Below, piece after piece: positions 25,821-33,967 of a stretch of DNA of 34,765 bases (positions are counted from its first letter, which is position 1; every line of letters starts with the position of its first letter). Made by a program: the position numbers and the translations under genes. A model generated the notes under the pieces. It was not told where the DNA came from, did no database searches, and was given only the letters and a program-made list of their open reading frames with translations. Source of the stretch: Nitrospira sp. (GTDB lineage Bacteria > Nitrospirota > Nitrospiria > Nitrospirales > Nitrospiraceae); NCBI GenBank assembly GCA_024281365.1, contig JAMXAU010000009.1, forward strand, positions 1-34,765. The letters are read 5' to 3'.

Positions 25821-26361
25821 GATTGACCTACTTAAAGGGATACAGTGTGGTGACGACACATAGACTGGCGCCTTCCTCACGCACATCACCGCATGGACGT
25901 GGTTATGGACTCCGCTCAGAAATCACAGGGGGCAGGACTCATGGTGCCCATTGCCAATGGCGGAGCTGTCCCCTCTGACATGAAAAAACAGAGCAAGAGG
26001 AGAAGAGAATCCTATCGTCTTCCAGATTCACTTTGCAACGGGTGTGTGAGGCGGAATCGGTTGCTCGTCACAGGTCGAGGGGTGATGGGGTGCATGCCGA
26101 CGGGTGCCCATCTTTTGTGCGTCGCGCTCTCGACGTGGACGATCTGGAATCCGAATGGGGACGATCGTCTGCAGGGTGAGGGCTCATACGTTTCTTATCA
26201 ATATTGTCGCAACCTATTCGTGGATTGGAGGGCACGACCGCAACAAAGTTGATGCACCATACTGATGCACATTGAGGCACTCGCTCCTGCCTTGAATCTG
26301 GGCGGTGAATCTCGCTAGACTGCGCCCGCTCACCTTGTTCTGCGTTTTCGGAGGGTCTGCC
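25821..26361. other. Divergent intergenic region
   Basis: About 540 bp between the divergent OmpA-type and Sel1-repeat genes. A plus-strand frame (25893-26252) was considered and not accepted because it shows no domain and no ribosome-binding site. Confidence 0.45.
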
Positions 26362-27396
26362 ATGGTGGTTCGTGCGTTTCTTCCTGTCTGCCTAATCGTT
26401 GGAGTGCTGGTCTTGGTCGGGATGTGTCCCGCAGCGGCAGCCGACCAACCACAGCAGCTGAAGGCTGCCTGTGAGCGAGGGACACCGGCTGCCTGTAACG
26501 CGCTTGGTTTACTGCATATGAAGGGTGAAGGGGTGAAGCAAGACGAGTCACGAGCTGCCGCCATGTTCAGAAAAGCCTGTGAGGTCGGTGATCCGAATAG
26601 CTGCTCTAATCTCGGGGTATTGTACGCTGAGGGGACGGGTGTTCCACAGGACGATGTGCAAGCCGCGGTCTTCTCGAGGAAAGCGTGTGATGGCGGAGAT
26701 GCACGGGGTTGTTACAACCTTGGGGTGATGTATGCCGAGGGAACAGGCGTTCAACAGGATGATGTGCAGGCGTCCGATTTCACTCGGAAGGCCTGTGATG
26801 CTGGCAATATGAAGGGTTGCTACAATCTGGCCGTGATGTATGCCTCAGGAACCGGAGTGCAACAGGATGAGGTGCAGGCCGCCGATCTCTACAAAACAGT
26901 CTGTGAGAGTGGGAACGCGAGAGGGTGCTACAATCTTGCCGCGATGTATGCAGCTGGAGCAGGAATCCAACAGGACGATATTCGAGCCGCCGAGTTCTAC
27001 CGGAAGGCTTGTGACGGCGGAAATGCACGAGGCTGTTACAATCTTGGCGTGATGTATGCCGAAGGGACAGGGGTCCCACAGGACGATTTCCAAGCCGCCG
27101 ATTTCTACCGGAAGGCCTGTGACGGCGGGAGTGCAAGGGGTTGCTCCAATCTCGGCTCGATGTATGCGGCGGGCAACGGAATTAAACAGGACGATGTTCG
27201 TGCAGCGACGCTCTACCGAAAGGCCTGTGACGATGGCGACGCCAAGGGTTGTATCAATCTCGGGGTGATCTATCAAGTCGGACGGGGTGTCAAATCAGAT
27301 GACACGGAAGCCCTCAAGCATTATGGAAAAGCCTGCGACCTCCGAGAGCAGAAAGGCTGTTCTCTCTACGCCAAATTGAAGACGGGAAGGCGGTGA
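26362..27396 (+). CDS. Secreted Sel1-repeat protein with cysteine-paired repeats (Hcp-like)
   Basis: A 344-residue product from ATG 26362 (GGAGG seven nt upstream), followed by a signal peptide (LIVGVLVLVGMCPAAAAD). The rest consists of about eight to nine Sel1-like repeats of 36 residues, each of the form KACDGGDARGCYNLGVMYAE then GTGVQQDD. Each unit has two Cys eight residues apart, the spacing that forms disulfides in Helicobacter cysteine-rich (Hcp) proteins. The fold should be a superhelical protein-binding surface in the periplasm. Repeats are very uniform at DNA level, suggesting recent expansion. Confidence 0.9.
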   Translation: MVVRAFLPVCLIVGVLVLVGMCPAAAADQPQQLKAACERGTPAACNALGLLHMKGEGVKQDESRAAAMFRKACEVGDPNSCSNLGVLYAEGTGVPQDDVQAAVFSRKACDGGDARGCYNLGVMYAEGTGVQQDDVQASDFTRKACDAGNMKGCYNLAVMYASGTGVQQDEVQAADLYKTVCESGNARGCYNLAAMYAAGAGIQQDDIRAAEFYRKACDGGNARGCYNLGVMYAEGTGVPQDDFQAADFYRKACDGGSARGCSNLGSMYAAGNGIKQDDVRAATLYRKACDDGDAKGCINLGVIYQVGRGVKSDDTEALKHYGKACDLREQKGCSLYAKLKTGRR

Positions 27397-27739
27397 GGTG
27401 CTGTGGGCCCAAGACCGGCAGGTGTTGAGCATGGTCTGTCGAGGTTCAGCCGGAGTGACGGTGGTGGTCAGAGTCTGATCACCTTGTCCAGGTCCAAGTT
27501 CTTCATCTGCGTCAGGGTGCCGTGAGATTGTCCGAATAGTTCTCCCGCAACCTGTTGGCGGGACGGTCACCCGATTTAAGTCTCACCTCCGTACAGCCTC
27601 ACGTGGTGTTGGCGTTCGATGATTGCCAATGGATTATGTCCGACCAACTCTGTAAATCAGTAGGTCGATCTGGTGATGCGAATACGGCTGAGTAGAATGG
27701 AAGGGTTGCGTGATCACAGTTTCGGGTAAGGGGAGCCTC
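27397..27739. other. Intergenic stretch with no supported gene
   Basis: About 340 bp. One weak 6-bp hairpin (TCCCGC...GCGGGA) near 27541-27563 was noticed. No coding region is supported. Confidence 0.4.
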
Positions 27740-28609
27740 ATGGTGTTGCAGAGACGATTGATGACGTGGTGTGTGGGTGTGACGGCATGTTTGTGCTTTG
27801 GTGCCGATGTCTTTGCGCACGAGCCTCTGACCGCGTCGCCGTCCGGGACCTCGGAGGTCCGAGCCGTGGTCGAGCAGGATGTGGCTTGGGATGCCATTGA
27901 GTGGACGGAACGACGTTACAAGCTTGAGGCGGTAGGATTCAAGGCACGGAATGAAACCGGTTGGGATTGGTGGGGGAGTGATGAGGTGATGGTCGGGACG
28001 GAAGACTCAAAAGGCTGGACCGTTTCGGCTGAACTTAGTGGTGTCGATTCAGGAGAATTTTATTCCTTTGATCCAGTTCGGAGTTGTGTTGTCGCAGTAC
28101 GACCGGGGATTGTTGTCTTGGGAAAGACGTCGGTCTGCAATGAGGCCGGTGAACCTGCTCCACTGAGTTTTGGAGTGGAGCTGTGGGAAAAGGATGTAGT
28201 GGGGTGGCGGACTGGTTTCTGCAAAACATTGCCTCCCGGGAAGGGTCTGCATGCCGGGCCTCATTGTGCGGATGATGGAAGTGGTGCGGATTTTATTGGT
28301 CGTGCCCGGGTCGATCTTTCCGCCTTGGATCTTGAAGCCGTGTTGCCGAATGTCGGTGATGAACATATTGAGACTGTTGTGTTGAGCCCTTGTCCCAGCG
28401 GCGAGGTATGCAGTGATGCCGATTTGCCGGACTACAGTTTCACGTTTCGCGTTACACGTGTGCGTGACGCGCGGGTTGAGCTGCGCTCGTTACTCGATGA
28501 GACAATGCACAGAACGGGTGCGCGTTCGGAACTGGAGGCCATCGTGACCGGCCTGCGCTCCTTGCGTGCACCAAGTCCTCGGCAGGTGGAGCCAAATCTG
28601 CCCAGGTAG
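27740..28609 (+). CDS. Secreted protein of unknown function
   Basis: A 289-residue product from ATG 27740 (GGGGAG four nt upstream) with a signal peptide (LMTWCVGVTACLCFGADVFA). The mature part is beta-rich with several Cys (RSCVVAV, TSVCNEAG, GFCKTLPPG, GPHCADD, LSPCPSGEVCSD), probably disulfide-bonded outside the cytoplasm. The pattern GWDWWGSDEVMVGTED recalls beta-sandwich domains, but no family is named. The C-terminal ~50 residues are helical and Arg-rich. Confidence 0.75.
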   Translation: MVLQRRLMTWCVGVTACLCFGADVFAHEPLTASPSGTSEVRAVVEQDVAWDAIEWTERRYKLEAVGFKARNETGWDWWGSDEVMVGTEDSKGWTVSAELSGVDSGEFYSFDPVRSCVVAVRPGIVVLGKTSVCNEAGEPAPLSFGVELWEKDVVGWRTGFCKTLPPGKGLHAGPHCADDGSGADFIGRARVDLSALDLEAVLPNVGDEHIETVVLSPCPSGEVCSDADLPDYSFTFRVTRVRDARVELRSLLDETMHRTGARSELEAIVTGLRSLRAPSPRQVEPNLPR

Positions 28610-28834
28610 GTCGAATGAGCCTGGCGTCACACCGCCAATGGATTGATGGGCACTGGGTTTTGATGAGCATGCGGTTGCAGGTCTCTGGCTGGAAATTTCC
28701 ATGGCGGTGGGTGGTGAAACTTTGAACTCAGTATCGAAGGAATGAACGCCGAATGTTGTCGCAGCGATGTTGGCTGGAGAAGTACGTATGAAAACTGAGT
28801 TTAGGTATTGGTCGGATCGTATGGGAGAACCGTC

Positions 28835-29134
28835 ATGATATTCAGACGACCAGAGCTCGAAAAGGACAATCCAATCGCTCCAGAACCGTATGTCGGACCG
28901 CGGCGTCGCCTGGCCATGGCCCGTGCAGCTGCAGCCGGGAAATCTACCGAGCCTGATGATGTGAGGGTGGCGTTGCAGGTCTTGGCAGAGGCAGCGGCTC
29001 AGGTGGTGAAGCGTCTCTCCAACAGGCGGAACACCGATGAAGACCTGGAGACGCTCCGAAAAGCCGTTGCTCAAGCCGAGCAAACATTAGCGGCCCTGGA
29101 ATGCCCGCTACCGCCGAGTAGGCTGAAGGCTTGA
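28835..29134 (+). CDS. Small helical protein of unknown function
   Basis: A 99-residue product from ATG 28835 (GGGAG seven nt upstream). It begins MIFRRPELEKDNPIAPE, then has two helical stretches rich in Ala, Leu, Glu and Arg (VALQVLAEAAAQVVKRLSN and EDLETLRKAVAQAEQTLAAL). Cytoplasmic. No family recognised. Confidence 0.65.
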   Translation: MIFRRPELEKDNPIAPEPYVGPRRRLAMARAAAAGKSTEPDDVRVALQVLAEAAAQVVKRLSNRRNTDEDLETLRKAVAQAEQTLAALECPLPPSRLKA

Positions 29135-29287
29135 GGTTCTGGGAGAGACGCGGGGCGTTCCTTTTGGCTCAGCGGGAGAAGCGCCATTGTTTTGGCGATC
29201 GTATTCGTGTGCGGGGTATCCCCCAGTCGTTGGACATCGTTAGAGCCGACCGGAGTGAGGTCTCGGTGTTCAACCGGAGTGGCTGTG

Positions 29288-29747
29288 TTGCCAGATCGAG
29301 AGGACAGGAGGTTTGAGAGAAAGCTGGTTGTTTTCTGGAGAGCTGGTGGGGGCCCTCTGGGTCTTCTCCTTTGTATCGTACTCTCGAGTTGCCGGACGAT
29401 GAGTGGGTTTGCTTGTGGTGATGGCGGGCAACGTGCTGTTCAAGAGGTGGTCTATTTCGGAACCGACACACCGTCGAGTTCAGTCACACCGGAAGATTGG
29501 ACAAGATTTCTCACTGACACGGTGACACCGCGGTTTCCTGAAGGACTTTCCGTCTGGCAGGCGTCGGGTCAATGGCGGGCGGCGCCAGGCGTGATGGTGA
29601 ACGAACCGACCTATATTCTCAGTCTGATCCATCCAGGCAATGCTATTACAGACAAGGCGATGCGGGACGTTTCTCTCTTCCTACAAAACTCGCTTTCACC
29701 AAGAAGCGGTGCTCCGTGTGTCGTCTGCTGTCTGCACGTCGCTCTAA
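29288..29747 (+). pseudogene. DUF3574-family lipoprotein, frameshifted
   Basis: The frame encodes a lipoprotein signal (LLLCIVLSSC) and a DUF3574-type domain (VVYFGTDTP, DWTRFLTDTVTPRFPEGLSV, SGQWRA). At about 29671-29682 the protein continues in another frame: YKTRFHQEAVLRVSSAVCTS, ending at the TAA 29745-29747. One extra base explains this. In the original frame the sequence runs on as Ser/Cys-rich text unlike the family. The start is unclear; TTG 29288 gives a plausible signal peptide, and AGGAGG at 29305-29310 has no good start after it. It may be a recent pseudogene or a single-base error. Confidence 0.7.
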
Positions 29748-29806
29748 GTTTCTTACCGGTTCCAAGCTTGGGCTCTCGCTAGAAGTTAATGAGGGTGAAC
29801 ATCCGT

Positions 29807-30143
29807 ACTCCCCATCTTCTGTGTATAACCTTGTGTGTAAGTCTTGCAATCAGGTCGGGAGAGTGCGAATCACGCGTAAAATCATCAAAGTGCCTATTAT
29901 TTAAGCATCCGCCTTTTCGCAATCGAACCCCTAGGAATAGTGGTTCAATGAGTAGTTTGTGAGTTTCTTGCGCATTCCTAGAAACTTGCCAGGAGTTATC
30001 CCCTTCATGAGGCAGATGTCCATACTATTCCCAGTCTGCTGACTGGATATCCACAGGTTGTGATGTTTTCTGGGGATGGCTTTCTCTTTCCCTGGAGCGT
30101 TGTTCTGTATCTGTCAAGAGGTGCCTGAAGGAAAGATGGCTCT
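29807..30143. repeat. Dispersed ~338-bp intergenic element, copy 2
   Basis: Homologous to 20381-20718. DnaA-box-like 9-mers occur at matching positions: TGTGTATAA (29820-29828, perfect reverse TTATACACA), TGTGTGTAA (29832-29840), TTATCCCCT (29996-30004), ATATCCACA (30047-30055). The hairpin CCAGTC-TGCT-GACTGG is kept with a changed loop. A second inverted pair, CTAGGAAT and ATTCCTAG, is perfect here and shortened in copy 1. As in copy 1, the element begins about 55-60 nt after the end of a plus-strand gene. Confidence 0.85.
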
Positions 30144-30269
30144 AGCGAGGATTTTAAAGAGCCCTGATGCACAGTCGCATGTCTATGACAGATCGGATTC
30201 TATTTGTAGACATGATCGCTGGTCCGGTCCACCTCATTCATGCCTAACCGTTATAAGATCAAGTGCGGG

Positions 30270-30698
30270 TTACCCGTTTCCTCGAAGAGCGGATCGTACA
30301 CGATCGATTGTGTGTTGAAGCGTTGCCCCTGTGAGATGGACAGGGGGATGTGGTACGCGCCACACCGGTTCCAGTGGGGCTGGATCATCCGGCAGTCTAG
30401 GAATCACATGCCAATGGATGTGGGGGAGCTGATTCCCTAAGAGTTCATAGTTGATCTTCTTCGCGTGGTAGATCTCGGATAAGGCGCCGGCTACACGGCT
30501 GACTTCTTCGATCAGCTGAACACGTTCGGGTGGCGCTAATTGGAACAGTTCAGTGACATGCCGGTGAAAGACCAGCACCGTCCATCCAGGGAAGAACTGG
30601 TCTTCGTGCAGATAGGCTTTGGACAATCCAAGATCTTCAAGAAAATGGTCTGGACGGGGCCAAGTGCCCATACAGGCTGTACAGGGTGACTCACTCAC
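30270..30698 (-). CDS. HIT-family hydrolase
   Basis: A 142-residue histidine-triad protein with the catalytic motif HIHWHVIPR. A Cys pair near the N terminus (CTACMGTW) may bind zinc, as in several HIT proteins. The start GTG 30698 was preferred over GTG 30719 because it overlaps the stop of the upstream gene (GTGA), a translation-coupling arrangement. It hydrolyses nucleotide phosphoramidates or dinucleoside polyphosphates; the specific substrate is unknown. Confidence 0.9.
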   Translation of the reverse strand: MSESPCTACMGTWPRPDHFLEDLGLSKAYLHEDQFFPGWTVLVFHRHVTELFQLAPPERVQLIEEVSRVAGALSEIYHAKKINYELLGNQLPHIHWHVIPRLPDDPAPLEPVWRVPHPPVHLTGATLQHTIDRVRSALRGNG

Positions 30699-31333
30699 GG
30701 CTTGGTGGCTTTCTTCCACTCCTCTTCCGTCAGGACTCCTTTCTTGATCAGCAGCTGAATCAGCATATCGAGGGTCTTGCGGTTGGCAGCTGCGGCAGGT
30801 TCCGGGGGAGCAGGGGTGGAGAGTGAGCCTCCCGGACGCTTTGCGTCGGGCAACACCCGTTTTTGTCCAAAGACCTTAAACGACGGGGTAAACACTGCGA
30901 CATAGTCTCTATTTCTGATGCGTATGCTGGCAGGCAGGCTGTCTGATTGTGGAGTGAGGTCTGGCGCGGATCCCGGCGGGATATGAAAGTAGGGTTTCCC
31001 GTCACCAGTCTGGCCGTCTTGGTCCAGGACATCGAATCGCTTCAGGAATGATTCCCCCGTCAATGCTTCGTGGTCCTCACCTGCGAGATTGGTGATCTTG
31101 TCGAGGACGATTACCAAAGAATCGCCGGTGATCGTATCCGGTGAAAGGTTTCTGACACTGATGTCATACCGGTATTCACTGGAAAAGTTATCTCGGCTTT
31201 TCAACGTCACCAGAACCTGGACTCGCCCGGTGAGATCTGTCAGCTGATCCGGGGAAGCGGCGAAGGTGTCCATTGGTGCCGTTACCATGAGGGCAATCCC
31301 GATGAGCCCACCGCGTCGTAACCAACTCATCAT
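30695..31333 (-). CDS. Secreted protein of unknown function, coupled to the HIT gene
   Basis: A 212-residue product from ATG 31333 (a second ATG follows directly) with a signal peptide (LIGIALMVTAPMDTFAAS). The mature part begins with a beta-domain pattern (QVLVTLKSRDNFSSEYRYDI) like Ig-like or fibronectin-type folds, then a Pro/Ala linker, then a short C-terminal helix (LIQLLIKKGVLTEEEWKKA) similar to SHOCT-type or oligomerisation segments. It overlaps the HIT gene by 4 nt. Confidence 0.72.
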   Translation of the reverse strand: MMSWLRRGGLIGIALMVTAPMDTFAASPDQLTDLTGRVQVLVTLKSRDNFSSEYRYDISVRNLSPDTITGDSLVIVLDKITNLAGEDHEALTGESFLKRFDVLDQDGQTGDGKPYFHIPPGSAPDLTPQSDSLPASIRIRNRDYVAVFTPSFKVFGQKRVLPDAKRPGGSLSTPAPPEPAAAANRKTLDMLIQLLIKKGVLTEEEWKKATKP

Positions 31334-31486
31334 TCTGGTACCGTTCACTGGTGAGTATGGTCCGAGCATAACAGACCGGGAAGTATTGAGCGAGCCGATT
31401 CCTCTTCGAAGTCGCCTTGACAGTTTCTTCCTTCCGACGATATTCTCCCCAGCATCTGCATTATCCCGTGGGTGTATCTATCAGGC

Positions 31487-32359
31487 ATGGCACAATTCGT
31501 CTCTTCCCGATTGCAGGCGCCAGGGCTTTCACGCTCGCTCGTGAAAGCCTTGATGATCCTTTACGACTATCCTCATCCCCTTCACCAAGATCGAATCATC
31601 CGTGGCTACGACCGTCCCCATGCCGTGAGGACAGCGACGATGTGTGTGGCTGTCGCCGTGCGGTTGGGACATCCTGAAGATCGGGTCCGGCTCTATCATG
31701 TGGCCTGCCTGCTGCACGACCTCGGCCGTGCGGGTCTGGATCGACGACTCTTTGGCACGATCTGGTCGTGGGCGAAACAACGGGGCATTCCCACGAGACC
31801 TCGTGAATGGCGAGCCGTTCATCCGCATACAAGGTATGGTCGTGAGACGGAGGCCTTCGTGTCGCGCTATCGAAAGGACCTTGCGGCTGCGGGAGTACTG
31901 CTGGATCGCTGGGCGATCGAGCAGGTTGAGATGAGGTTGGGGTATGCCAGGCGCCTGGCTAGACGGTTGCGGGCGGTGAGGCCGACGTTCACGAAGCTGG
32001 GGGTGAGCTGGCAACCGTGGATGCAGCAGGTGATGCTGTACTACTATTACCCGGAACGGTTAGCCAAGGCACCATCATGGGTGAAACAATTAGCGGAAGT
32101 CCTTGTGGCCTGTGAGCAATTTGAGGCCTACAGTAACCAGCGTCGAGGACGTGACTATTATGCCAGGAGCAAAGAGAGCTTGGCAGAGGCGTTTGCGTAT
32201 CTGGATAAGTTGGAGCAAGAGGGGATCCTCAGTGACGAGGTTGTCGCTGCTGTGCGAGGCTTGACGGCCGAAGGGGCCTTTGACTCGATTCTTGAGGCAG
32301 CGCGAGGTGAACCGCTGACTCGGCATGACCGCCGGTACCTCCGCAATCTTACCGCCTAG
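31487..32359 (+). CDS. HD-domain protein
   Basis: About 290 residues from ATG 31487 (GTG 31472 is an alternative). The HD pattern is DRPHAVRTATMCVAVAV then YHVACLLHDLGR, with the metal-binding His and His-Asp. Further His residues in VHPHTRYG match the downstream His positions of HD-GYP-like enzymes, although no full GYP motif is seen. The C-terminal third is helical and Arg-rich. It is likely a metal-dependent phosphohydrolase, substrate unknown. It precedes the YjbQ gene by 9 nt. Confidence 0.85.
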   Translation: MAQFVSSRLQAPGLSRSLVKALMILYDYPHPLHQDRIIRGYDRPHAVRTATMCVAVAVRLGHPEDRVRLYHVACLLHDLGRAGLDRRLFGTIWSWAKQRGIPTRPREWRAVHPHTRYGRETEAFVSRYRKDLAAAGVLLDRWAIEQVEMRLGYARRLARRLRAVRPTFTKLGVSWQPWMQQVMLYYYYPERLAKAPSWVKQLAEVLVACEQFEAYSNQRRGRDYYARSKESLAEAFAYLDKLEQEGILSDEVVAAVRGLTAEGAFDSILEAARGEPLTRHDRRYLRNLTA

Positions 32360-32368
32360 GAGGATCTG

Positions 32369-32791
32369 ATGGCCGTTCGGACTGTAACGCTGACAATTCA
32401 AATGGCCGGGGGGACTCAGATCGAAAATGTTACCAAGTCCGTTGCCGCTGCCGTGGCAGAGGCGAAGCTTCAGGCAGGAATTGTGACGGTCTTTGTTAAG
32501 CACACGACTGCGTCTGTGATGATCATTGAGGATGAACCAGGGATCCGCGCCGACACACACGCGTTTTGGGACCGTCTCATCCCGGCAGATCCCCGCTGGC
32601 GACATAATACGGTCAATCCGGGAGAAGACAACGGTCACAGTCACCTTCGAGGGCAACTGCAAGGGCCTTCCGTCACGATTCCGTTTACTGCCGGATCGCT
32701 GTTGCTTGGAACTTGGCAGCAGGTCGTGCTCGTGGATTTTGACACGCGTGCGCGAACCCGTGAACTGGTCCTGCAGGTATTAGGTGAATAG
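32369..32791 (+). CDS. YjbQ / UPF0047 family protein
   Basis: A 140-residue protein with the family signatures FVKHTTASVMI, the HSHLRGQLQGPSVTIPF stretch and the GTWQQVVLVDFDTRAR end. His residues in HTT and NGHSH are the usual conserved ones. Related E. coli YjbQ shows weak thiamine-phosphate synthase activity; the true role is unclear. AGGAGG is five nt before the ATG. Its stop overlaps the next start by 8 nt. Confidence 0.93.
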   Translation: MAVRTVTLTIQMAGGTQIENVTKSVAAAVAEAKLQAGIVTVFVKHTTASVMIIEDEPGIRADTHAFWDRLIPADPRWRHNTVNPGEDNGHSHLRGQLQGPSVTIPFTAGSLLLGTWQQVVLVDFDTRARTRELVLQVLGE

Positions 32792-33902
32792 CCCGCGTGG
32801 ATATTCTTGCCTGTTTCTCGTCACTTTCTTACTGAGTTCAACAGTGGTTGCGGCGGACTGGGGCAAGCCGTTGGGAGCCGTCTATGACGGCCCTGAAGGA
32901 AGACCGCGCGCTGTGACGCCTGCACCCCTGGAGCTTGGTGCCGATGAGCGAACGACGATCACGGTCTTTGAGCGAGCGACGAAGTCCGTGGTGTTCATCG
33001 CCAATACCGCCATCCAGCAGGACATTTGGTCCCTCAATGTTATGGAAGTGCCGCAGGGATCAGGATCCGGGTTCATTTGGAGCAAGCAAGGGCATATCGT
33101 CACGAACTTTCATGTCATCTATGGAGCTGATGCGATCAAGGTGACCTTGGCGGATCGGAGTGAACACCAGGCTAAGTTGGTTGGGGCCGATCCCGATCAC
33201 GATCTGGCGGTGCTTCAGATACAAGTTTCGGACGGCCAGTTGGAGCCGATGGTGATCGGCTCCTCTCATGATTTGCGAGTTGGACAAAAAGTGCTGGCGA
33301 TCGGAAATCCGTTTGGGCTCGATCACACCTTGACTACGGGCGTCGTCAGTGCCTTGGGCCGGACCATCAAATCAATGTCCAATCGAACGATTGAAGGGGT
33401 GGTTCAGACGGACGCCGCGATCAATCCTGGCAACTCTGGTGGGCCCTTGCTTGATAGCGCCGGGCGGCTGATTGGTGTCAATACGCAGATTGTGAGTCCG
33501 AGTGGGGCCTATGCCGGTATTGGGTTTGCGGTTCCGGTCGATACAGTCAATCGTATCGTTCCTGAACTCATCAAGCACGGGAAGCTTATCCGTCCTGGAC
33601 TGGGGGTCTCGCTGGTCCCGGATGCGATGGCGAAGCGATGGGGAATCAAAGGGGTGATCATCGGCAAGGTGACGCGTGGGGGTGCTGCGGACCGCGCCGG
33701 CCTGAAGGGGGCCCGCGAAACGATGACGGGACAAATTCAACTCGGTGACATTCTTGTCGCAGTCTCCGGAAAAACTGTGACCACCATTGATGACCTTATG
33801 GATGCGATGGAAGAGCACAAGATCGGTGACCACGTCACCGTGGAAATCCTCCGTGGCAACCGGCGCGAAAAGGTGTCGGTCACGCTACAGGCCGTCAACT
33901 AG
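32784..33902 (+). CDS. HtrA/Deg-type serine protease with one PDZ domain
   Basis: A 372-residue protein from GTG 32784, with a signal peptide (GYSCLFLVTFLLSSTVVAAD). The trypsin-like domain carries the triad H110 (TNFHVI), D140 (DPDHDLAVL) and S218 (NPGNSGGPLL). A C-terminal PDZ domain spans about 275-370 (GVIIGKVTRGGAADRAGL, LGDILVAVSGK). It probably degrades misfolded periplasmic proteins. The order of domains and QGSGSGFIW resemble Deg1-type proteases. Gene overlap with yjbQ suggests co-transcription. Confidence 0.95.
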   Translation: MNSPRGYSCLFLVTFLLSSTVVAADWGKPLGAVYDGPEGRPRAVTPAPLELGADERTTITVFERATKSVVFIANTAIQQDIWSLNVMEVPQGSGSGFIWSKQGHIVTNFHVIYGADAIKVTLADRSEHQAKLVGADPDHDLAVLQIQVSDGQLEPMVIGSSHDLRVGQKVLAIGNPFGLDHTLTTGVVSALGRTIKSMSNRTIEGVVQTDAAINPGNSGGPLLDSAGRLIGVNTQIVSPSGAYAGIGFAVPVDTVNRIVPELIKHGKLIRPGLGVSLVPDAMAKRWGIKGVIIGKVTRGGAADRAGLKGARETMTGQIQLGDILVAVSGKTVTTIDDLMDAMEEHKIGDHVTVEILRGNRREKVSVTLQAVN

Positions 33903-33967
33903 CGTGGCGGCAATTCGCAACATGTGTATGGTAGGATTACTCAATTCTGTTTGGTAAAGGACTGTCT

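Noticed and set aside
25893-26252. 119-codon plus-strand frame between the OmpA-type and Sel1 genes
   Set aside because: No domain, no convincing ribosome-binding site and an unlikely composition.
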